Assembly (NCBI GenBank): GCA_002346525.1
Contig: DDZY01000163.1
Location: forward strand, 2,792-16,854
Source: Proteobacteria bacterium UBA2996
GTDB taxonomy: Bacteria; Pseudomonadota; Gammaproteobacteria; Arenicellales; UBA868
Length of the DNA: 14,063 bases
Direction of reading: 5' to 3'
A model generated the notes under the pieces. That model worked only from the letters and a program-made list of their open reading frames with translations, ran no database searches and was not told the DNA's origin. This document shows positions 6,774-11,857 of the stretch, piece after piece (the stretch's first letter is position 1; the number at the start of each line of letters is the position of its first letter). A program made the position numbers and the translations under genes.

Positions 6774-8297
6774 ATGACATCTTCGGTAGAGCGTGCCGGC
6801 CGTCGTCTTTTTTTGGTCCTGCCGGGCCAGTGCTTTCCTATGCAGTTCGTCAAACCCTGGCTGCATTGTGACTTTCTGCTTTCCGAATGGGGGCCAAACC
6901 TGCTGGAGGATCAGCATCACCAGCTGAAACTGGTGATGCTGATCCGCTCATTGCGCGCTTATGCAGATGAGTTGCGCAAGGCCGGTGCCAACGTCATCTA
7001 CCACTCTCTTGAGGATGAGCGGTGCGGGACGTTTTCCGATCAGCTCAGCCGTGCCGTCAAGACCGCCTCTTGCTCAGAGCTCGTGTATTTTGAGATTGAG
7101 GATCGCTCATGCGCTACCGTGGTATCCGATCTCGCAACGTCGTTAAGCCTGAGGCAAAAAGCACTTTCCAGTCCGATGTTTTTGTGTTCACGGGAAAGTT
7201 TTGCCGATTACCTCAAACAGGAGCGTCGGCCGCGGATGGCAAGTTTCTACCGACAACAGAGAAGAGAACTTGGCCTGCTGTTGAACCAAGACGGAAAACC
7301 GCTGGGCGGTAAGTGGAGCCTGGACGCTGAGAATCGCAAGGCCTTGCCAAAGTCGCTCGTGCCGCCGGCTCCTAACTTTTCGCGCCCGGACAAGACAACG
7401 CGTGATGTGATGATGTTTGTGAAGTCGCGTTTTTCGGCAGCGCCCGGCGATGCTGGTGATTTTTCTTATCCCGCAACGCGCCGACAGGCGGAGCAGTGGC
7501 TGACCGAATTCATGGTTGAGCGTCTCGAACTGTTTGGCGACTATGAGGATGCACTCACGACCCGATCAGAAGTGGTGTACCACTCTCTGGTCTCCCCCCT
7601 TTTGAATGTTGGCCTGTTGACACCGGCGGACGTTATCCGTCGGGTCATTCGGCGTCACCAACAAAGCGCTATCCCCCTCAATTCTCTTGAGGGATTCATA
7701 CGGCAGGTGATTGGATGGCGTGAATTTATCCGCGGGATTTATCATCATTTTGGCAAAGAGCAGGCCTCGGCAAACTTTTTTGGTCACGGTTCGCAATTGA
7801 CCGATCACTGGTATGAGGGAACGACCGGCATAGCGCCTCTGGACTATGTAATCAAGAAGACGCAGCGATGGGGTTGGGCGCATCATATCGAACGGCTGAT
7901 GGTAGTCGCTAATCTGATGAACCTGTGTCGCATCCATCCACAATCGGCGTACCGCTGGTTTATGGAGATGTACGTCGACTCGGCACACTGGGTGATGGGC
8001 CCGAACGTATTCGGCATGGGGCTGTTTAGTGACGGCGGAATTTTTGCAACCAAGCCCTATCTCTGTGGTTCCAGTTACCTCATCAAGATGGGGGATTTCG
8101 GCCGGGGCGACTGGTGTGATACGGTCGACGGCCTGTACTGGCGGTTTGTCCAGGACCATGCCGAGGTCTTGTCGCGCAACCATCGCACCGCGATGATGCC
8201 TCGGAATCTTGATCGGCTGTCGGGCGCACGACGCGAGAAGATCTTTCCTGCTGCGGAAGCGTTTCTCGCGGCCAAGACACGCCCGCTTTTGTCCTGA
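6774..8297 (+). CDS. Cryptochrome/photolyase family protein (PhrB-like, COG3046)
   Basis: 507 residues from ATG at 6774; no clear ribosome binding site, but the family start RRLFLVLPGQ follows at once. The N-terminal Rossmann-like antenna domain spans about 10-140. The helical FAD domain contains QVIGWREFIRGIYHH (311-325), WAHHIERLMV (368-377), YVDSAHWVMGPNVFGM (400-415), FSDGGIFATKPY (418-429) and DGLYWRFV (452-459). This architecture matches bacterial (6-4) photolyases/cryptochromes such as Agrobacterium PhrB, and the active-site His pair (H370, H371) is present. Three of PhrB's four Fe-S cysteines are absent (P355 at C350; the CxxC is replaced around 443-446) and only C448 may correspond, so an iron-sulfur cluster is unlikely. 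It may be a DNA repair photolyase or a blue-light sensor. It closes the operon. A perfect 16-bp inverted repeat lies in codons 45-57. Confidence 0.9.
   Translation: MTSSVERAGRRLFLVLPGQCFPMQFVKPWLHCDFLLSEWGPNLLEDQHHQLKLVMLIRSLRAYADELRKAGANVIYHSLEDERCGTFSDQLSRAVKTASCSELVYFEIEDRSCATVVSDLATSLSLRQKALSSPMFLCSRESFADYLKQERRPRMASFYRQQRRELGLLLNQDGKPLGGKWSLDAENRKALPKSLVPPAPNFSRPDKTTRDVMMFVKSRFSAAPGDAGDFSYPATRRQAEQWLTEFMVERLELFGDYEDALTTRSEVVYHSLVSPLLNVGLLTPADVIRRVIRRHQQSAIPLNSLEGFIRQVIGWREFIRGIYHHFGKEQASANFFGHGSQLTDHWYEGTTGIAPLDYVIKKTQRWGWAHHIERLMVVANLMNLCRIHPQSAYRWFMEMYVDSAHWVMGPNVFGMGLFSDGGIFATKPYLCGSSYLIKMGDFGRGDWCDTVDGLYWRFVQDHAEVLSRNHRTAMMPRNLDRLSGARREKIFPAAEAFLAAKTRPLLS
6908..6945 (+). repeat. Perfect 16-bp inverted repeat inside the photolyase gene
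   Basis: GGATCAGCATCACCAG (6908-6923) and CTGGTGATGCTGATCC (6930-6945) are exact reverse complements separated by CTGAAA. In mRNA this is a 16-bp hairpin with a 6-base loop. It encodes approximately residues 45-57, with QHHQ on one arm and LVML on the other. Confidence 0.9.
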
Positions 8298-8404
8298 AAT
8301 CAATTGCTGCGGTTTCACGCGACCCTCACGTTGACGCGACGGATTGATCACGTTGTGGAGCGTATCTTGAGTTTGGAACAATCAATCAAACTGGAAAAAG
8401 AGAT
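8298..8404. promoter_or_regulatory. Intergenic stretch with direct and inverted repeats, possible control region
   Basis: After the photolyase stop, TCACGTTG occurs twice in the same orientation (8326-8333 and 8348-8355), 22 bases apart, about two helical turns. An inverted repeat AGTTTG/CAAACT (8370-8375 and 8387-8392) follows just before the small reading frame at 8405. Such spacing is typical of regulator binding sites. No clean -35/-10 pair and no strong terminator were found, so this is a weak inference from repeats only. Confidence 0.3.
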
Positions 8405-8530
8405 ATGGAAATTGTGATTTTGGCGACAGGCATAGTTTGTGCAGCAGTCTTTATTCATACCTTCCTAACCCTGGAATCCCATGCCAACCAGCCCGCACGC
8501 ATACCGGCCCGAATTGATCGCGGAAGGTAG
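8405..8530 (+). CDS. Candidate small single-pass membrane protein (41 aa)
   Basis: ATG at 8405 opens a 41-residue frame ending in TAG. Residues 2-22 (EIVILATGIVCAAVFIHTF region) form one hydrophobic helix with a cysteine at 12. A polar, basic tail with repeated RIPARI-like residues follows. An AAAAGAGA purine stretch 5-8 bases upstream could serve as a ribosome binding site. I do not recognise the family. Support comes from the membrane-helix composition and the repeats immediately upstream; against it, the frame is short and could be chance. Confidence 0.35.
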   Translation: MEIVILATGIVCAAVFIHTFLTLESHANQPARIPARIDRGR

Positions 8531-8624
8531 AGCCGGTGCCACACCGAAGGTCATGCGGTGCGATCATCGATCGATAGAGTAGACTACCCCCATCGTGTTG
8601 ATCAGTTTTCTTGGGTGTTGCGCC
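8531..8624. other. Short gap before dsbC
   Basis: No gene is seen. It holds a CGATCATCGATCGAT run of overlapping GATC/ATCGAT palindromes (about 8561-8575). The dsbC frame is open back to a GTG at 8595, but the signal peptide argues for the ATG at 8625. Confidence 0.3.
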
Positions 8625-9350
8625 ATGACTTTTCGGACCTTTATTTTTTTGATGCTGTCGTTCTGTGCGGCAGCGGCGTGGGCGGACGGCGTGCCGCAGG
8701 CGATTCAGGACAAAGCCGCGGAACTGATTCCCGACCGGTTGCCGGACTCGGTGGGCCCGACGCCGGTAGCCGGTCTATATGAAGTCACCTTCGGGACACA
8801 GGTGGTCTACCTGTTTGGAGATGGACAGCATCTTTTGAGCGGCGACCTGATTGACCTTGATGCCGGTGCCAACCTCACTGAAGACGCCAGGAAGTCGGGT
8901 CGCAAGTCGGTGATCGATAGCCTCGACGAGGCCGGCATGGTGGTTTTCTCCCCGACAGACACCATTAGTACCATCACCGTGTTTACCGATACGGAGTGTG
9001 GCTATTGCGTGCGTTTACATCAGGAGATCAACCAGCTGCTGGTCGCCGGTGTCGAGGTACGCTATCTCGGCTATCCCCGGGCGGGAGTAGGGTCTTCGTC
9101 CTTTGATACGCTGGTATCGGTGTGGTGTTCGGACGACCCCCAGCAGGCAATGACCGACGCAAAAGCAGGCAGAGCCATAGAACCACGCAGCTGTAAAACC
9201 GACATCGCGAGACACATGGAGGCAGCGCAGGGTGTAGGCGTTCGCGGCACGCCAACGATTGTGCTGGAGGATGGCAAGACCATTCCCGGATATGTCCCGG
9301 CTGGGGAATTGATTCCGATGGCACTTGCGGCGGCTTCCGCCATCAACTGA
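8625..9350 (+). CDS. dsbC: Thiol:disulfide interchange protein DsbC (periplasmic isomerase)
   Basis: 241 residues from ATG at 8625; in-frame GTG 8595 and TTG 8598 exist but would put a Cys-rich stretch before the leader. Signal peptide about 1-20 ends AWA before DG. An N-terminal dimerisation domain with FGTQVVYLFGDGQHLLSGDLIDL follows, then the thioredoxin domain with FTDTECGYC: active-site C125-G-Y-C128. The DsbC second cysteine pair is present (VWC and RSC segments), and GVRGTPTIV supplies the cis-proline loop. DsbC is a V-shaped periplasmic homodimer that reshuffles wrong disulfides and is kept reduced by DsbD, which is not in the window. Length and motifs match the family (E. coli about 236). 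It leads a three-gene thiol-redox group. Confidence 0.93.
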   Translation: MTFRTFIFLMLSFCAAAAWADGVPQAIQDKAAELIPDRLPDSVGPTPVAGLYEVTFGTQVVYLFGDGQHLLSGDLIDLDAGANLTEDARKSGRKSVIDSLDEAGMVVFSPTDTISTITVFTDTECGYCVRLHQEINQLLVAGVEVRYLGYPRAGVGSSSFDTLVSVWCSDDPQQAMTDAKAGRAIEPRSCKTDIARHMEAAQGVGVRGTPTIVLEDGKTIPGYVPAGELIPMALAAASAIN

Positions 9351-9359
9351 GCGCTCGTC

Positions 9360-9908
9360 ATGAGGTACCGCGCACTCCTCATGCGTGCGGCCATTGCCCT
9401 TTTGGCTGTCGCATCTCTATCGCGTGTCAGCGCAGCCGACAGCGCATCGACAGCATTGACGCCGGTACCTTCAGAGCATGCTTCGCCGCCCACGCTCCTT
9501 CTGAAGAACCTCAACGGTGATCGGCAATCACTTGCGGATTTTTCCGGAAAAGTACTGCTGGTGAATTTTTGGGCAACCTGGTGTCCACCTTGCGTGAAGG
9601 AGTTGCCCTTGATGCAGGCGCTGCGGCGACAACTTGCCGATGAGCCCTTTGAAGTGATCGCGGTTAACGTGGGCGAAGGCCCGGTCGACGTCAGAAATTT
9701 CCTCAACCGACTCGATGCGGGGCTGGACTATCCGATACTGCTCGATGAAAACATGGTGACGGCAAAAAGATGGAAAGTAAGGGCATTGCCGACGACCTAT
9801 ATCATCGACCCTAAGGGCCGAGCCCGTTATCTCGCGATGGGAGAGCGGGATTTTGGTGCTCCCGATGTGGTGGCATTGCTCCGATCGCTTGCTCTGCCGG
9901 ACTCGTAA
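9360..9908 (+). CDS. TlpA/ResA-like exported thioredoxin-family protein
   Basis: 182 residues, 9 bases after dsbC. A signal peptide or uncleaved anchor is at about 8-26 (AIALLAVASLSRVSAAD). The thioredoxin fold then begins with LLLKNLNGDRQSLADFSGKVLLVNFWATWCPPC: active site C75-P-P-C78. The cis-proline loop is VRALPTTYIID, followed by GMGERDF-like C-terminal residues. TlpA/ResA proteins are periplasmic thiol reductants serving cytochrome c haem ligation, copper-site assembly or oxidative stress. The specific partner cannot be read. Start ATG 9360 lacks a clear ribosome binding site; ATG 9381 would still leave a leader. Cotranscription with dsbC is likely from the short gap. Confidence 0.85.
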   Translation: MRYRALLMRAAIALLAVASLSRVSAADSASTALTPVPSEHASPPTLLLKNLNGDRQSLADFSGKVLLVNFWATWCPPCVKELPLMQALRRQLADEPFEVIAVNVGEGPVDVRNFLNRLDAGLDYPILLDENMVTAKRWKVRALPTTYIIDPKGRARYLAMGERDFGAPDVVALLRSLALPDS

Positions 9909-9986
9909 GGCAGTGACAGCCCCGTTGAGGGTTAAGGTTCGGACCCCGTCCGGTATCAAAGCAAAACCACGTATCGGGGCGTCAGC

Positions 9987-10517
9987 ATGAAGTCACTTCG
10001 CTTTTTGACGCCATTGCTGATCTTTCTGGTCGTTGGCGCATTTTTGGCAGTCGGGTTGAAACTCGACCCGCGAGAAGTGCCGTCGCCCCTGATCGACAAA
10101 CCGGCCCCCCAGTTCGAGTTGCCGCGCCTGCTGCAGATGGAGGGATTAGTGGGCACGAGGGATCTGCGTGGAGAGGTCTGGTTGTTGAATGTCTGGGCAT
10201 CGTGGTGTGCCGCCTGTCGAGTGGAGCATCCGTTGTTTAACGATCTGGCTGGAAAAAAGATCGTCAGGATCGTGGGACTCAACTACAAGGACGCATCGGC
10301 CGATGCCCGAAGATGGTTACGCGAGTTTGGAAATCCCTATGACGTGATTGCGGTAGACCTGGAGGGAACCGTCGGAATCGATTGGGGCGTTTACGGCGTG
10401 CCCGAGACATTTGTCATCGATCGTGAAGGAATCATCCGGTATAAACACATCGGCCCCGTTGACCGCAACGTACTGAGTGACGTGATTTTGCCTTTGGTGA
10501 GCGATCTGAGAGGCTAG
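9987..10517 (+). CDS. ccmG: CcmG/DsbE-like membrane-anchored thioredoxin, cytochrome c biogenesis
   Basis: 176 residues. One N-terminal membrane anchor (about 7-24) is followed by LDPREVPSPLIDKPAPQFELP, the hallmark lead-in of CcmG/DsbE. LNVWASWCAAC carries the active site C74-A-A-C77 with the RVEHP segment after it. The acidic and specificity region (LNYKDASADARRWL) and VYGVPETFVIDREG with cis-proline complete the fold. CcmG reduces the thiols of apocytochrome c or CcmH before haem attachment, facing the periplasm. The residues between the cysteines are Ala-Ala rather than the Pro-Thr of E. coli, a tolerated variation. It sits 78 bases after the TlpA-like gene and not inside a visible ccm operon, so it may be a paralogue or have a broader redox role. 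Confidence 0.85.
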   Translation: MKSLRFLTPLLIFLVVGAFLAVGLKLDPREVPSPLIDKPAPQFELPRLLQMEGLVGTRDLRGEVWLLNVWASWCAACRVEHPLFNDLAGKKIVRIVGLNYKDASADARRWLREFGNPYDVIAVDLEGTVGIDWGVYGVPETFVIDREGIIRYKHIGPVDRNVLSDVILPLVSDLRG

Positions 10518-10532
10518 CTGAATGCGCCAAGG

Positions 10533-10555
10533 TGCGCATCGCTCGCGCAGTTTTT
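10533..10555 (+). terminator. Possible weak rho-independent terminator after ccmG
   Basis: TGCGC (10533-10537) pairs with GCGCA (10545-10549) around a 7-base loop, and GTTTTT follows at 10550-10555. The stem is only 5 bp, so efficiency is doubtful. An alternative stem ATGCGC (10522-10527)/GCGCAT (10534-10539) shares the left arm and would exclude it. Confidence 0.35.
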
Positions 10556-10647
10556 GGTGTGCTAAATTGGCCGGGCGCTGTTTAATGCAACCAGAACCTA
10601 TCAAAGAACACTAAGCGGCCATGCGGGCCCACACCGCTAACAGAGCA

Positions 10648-10653
10648 AAGGAA
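10648..10653 (+). promoter_or_regulatory. Ribosome binding site of the flavin reductase gene
   Basis: AAGGAA, 7-8 bases before ATG 10661, is a good Shine-Dalgarno match and fixes the start of the downstream gene. Confidence 0.55.
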
Positions 10654-10660
10654 GCAGATT

Positions 10661-11275
10661 ATGTACATCGATTTTGGCGATATGACACCCCAGCAGGTGT
10701 ACATCACCATGACCCAGACGGTGATTCCCCGGCCAATCGCCTGGGTGCTGTCGGAGAATCCAGATGGGTCGCTTAATCTTGCGCCTTACTCCTATTTCAA
10801 CGCGGTCTCGAGCGATCCTGCGCTGGTGATGATTTCGGCCGGTGTGAAGCCCGATGGCGGGATCAAGGATACCCGTGACAATATTCGCGACCGCCGGGAT
10901 TTCGTCATTCACATTACCAGTCTGGATCAACTGGATAACATGAACGCCTCTTCGGCTAGTTTCGACCCCGGTGTATCGGAGGTCGATCAACTGGGGCTTT
11001 CGACAGTGCCGATTGAGGGATCCCGCCTGCCGCGCCTCGCCGATACACGGGTCGCCTTTGCCTGCAGCCTTTACGACATCCACTATATCGGGGAGGGCCC
11101 CCAGTCACTTATTCTCGGAGAAGTCCACGGTTTGTTCGTGGACGACAGCGCTGTAGGAGAAGATGCCAAAGGCCGGCGTAAAATCCTTGCCGATAAGATC
11201 AACCCAGTCGGCAGACTGGGTGCCAGTGAATATGTCAGCTTTGGTGAACTATTGACCCGTCAGCGTCCTGACTGA
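10661..11275 (+). CDS. Flavin reductase family protein (FMN-binding split barrel)
   Basis: 204 residues. The split-barrel flavin-binding signature is clear: TVIPRPIAWVLS near residues 15-30, GSLNLAPYSYFNAVSSDPALVMIS at about 36-60, then DTRDNIRDRRDFVIHI. GEVHGLFVDD lies in the second half. Family members bind FMN and reduce flavin with NAD(P)H or use bound FMN in small-molecule reduction; the partner oxygenase, if any, is not in the window. It appears monocistronic: a 143-base gap with a possible terminator lies before it and a long non-coding interval after it. No signal peptide is present, so it is cytoplasmic. The specific substrate is unknown. Confidence 0.85.
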   Translation: MYIDFGDMTPQQVYITMTQTVIPRPIAWVLSENPDGSLNLAPYSYFNAVSSDPALVMISAGVKPDGGIKDTRDNIRDRRDFVIHITSLDQLDNMNASSASFDPGVSEVDQLGLSTVPIEGSRLPRLADTRVAFACSLYDIHYIGEGPQSLILGEVHGLFVDDSAVGEDAKGRRKILADKINPVGRLGASEYVSFGELLTRQRPD

Positions 11276-11590
11276 TCTTCGCTGCGGCGCGGCCGATAAC
11301 TACGGATGATGCGACGTCATCTTTGCGGAGCAAGGACGGCTGTCTGCGTGTTTTAGGATCCTGAGTGTGAGGGTTTTGCGGGCGTTGAAAAGAGCAACGA
11401 AGACAACTGCATCATACCTTGCGGATCAAAGCAGGCTAGGCTCAAAGAGCGCTGAAAAACGTTTGTCGCCGTTCAATTCATGAGGCTAAATATCTGATTG
11501 GAAAGCGGATCGCACTTCACCATGCTGCCTGGACGACGGACTGTCTTTTGCACAAACAGTCGGTAACGGGCGAAGAGGTGGCCGATTCAG

Positions 11591-11671
11591 GCCTATTTTT
11601 CTCAGGGGCTAGCCTGTATGGGCCTAACTGTCTGAAAAGTAGGCAATATTTTACTGCCTAAAAAATAGGCA
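11591..11671. repeat. Overlapping TAGGCA/TGCCTA inverted repeats
   Basis: TAGGCA (11640-11645), TGCCTA (11655-11660) and TAGGCA (11666-11671) can form either of two mutually exclusive 6-bp stems. TAGGCAAT is repeated directly with 26-base spacing. GCCTATTTTT (11591-11600) is also the exact reverse complement of AAAAATAGGC (11661-11670). The two stems sharing TGCCTA could be operator half-sites or an RNA switch. Confidence 0.6.
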
Positions 11672-11721
11672 ATCAGGCGCACAGGCCTTTTGCCAGTTGG
11701 TGAGAACTCCTGAGCGACAAC

Positions 11722-11756
11722 TTGTGCACAAAGTTATCCACAGCTTCTGTGGGCAA
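11722..11756. promoter_or_regulatory. Cluster of DnaA-box-like sites upstream of priA
   Basis: TTATCCACA at 11734-11742 is an exact DnaA box. TTGTGCACA at 11722-11730 (inside the palindrome TTGTGCACAA) differs from TTATNCACA at one position. On the other strand TTGCCCACA (11748-11756) differs at two. A further one-mismatch site, TTTTGCACA, lies at 11546-11554. The sites could bind DnaA-ATP near priA, as a replication-linked control site or an origin-like element; binding is inferred from sequence only. Confidence 0.45.
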
Positions 11757-11857
11757 CCCGCAAACCCTTTGGTGCGTCAATCATTTATGACCCAATACTT
11801 GTGTGCGACGGAAAGTGTAATGTGTAAATCATCTGGCAGCATCGGTTCCTTTTTCTC

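Larger units (their letters stand above)
11276..11857. other. 582-base interval without a convincing gene
   Basis: Only frames under 20 codons without ribosome binding sites were seen on the + strand (for example from 11306 and 11522). The first half has a GACTGT/ACAGTC inverted repeat (11539-11544 and 11556-11561). The middle (11589-11690) is dense in AGGC/GCCT words. The last part holds DnaA-box-like sequences. No clear promoter for priA could be fixed, though one must lie here or between the repeats. Confidence 0.6.

Noticed and set aside
7566..8381. 271-codon - strand frame over the photolyase gene
   Set aside because: Antisense shadow of conserved FAD-domain codons; no domain recognised.
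9940..9952. CGGAC/GTCCG hairpin between the TlpA-like and ccmG genes as a terminator
   Set aside because: Five-bp stem, three-base loop and no T-run; too weak to call.
11276..11857. Small protein genes in the long gap before priA
   Set aside because: Frames found were under 20 codons, without ribosome binding sites or recognisable features.
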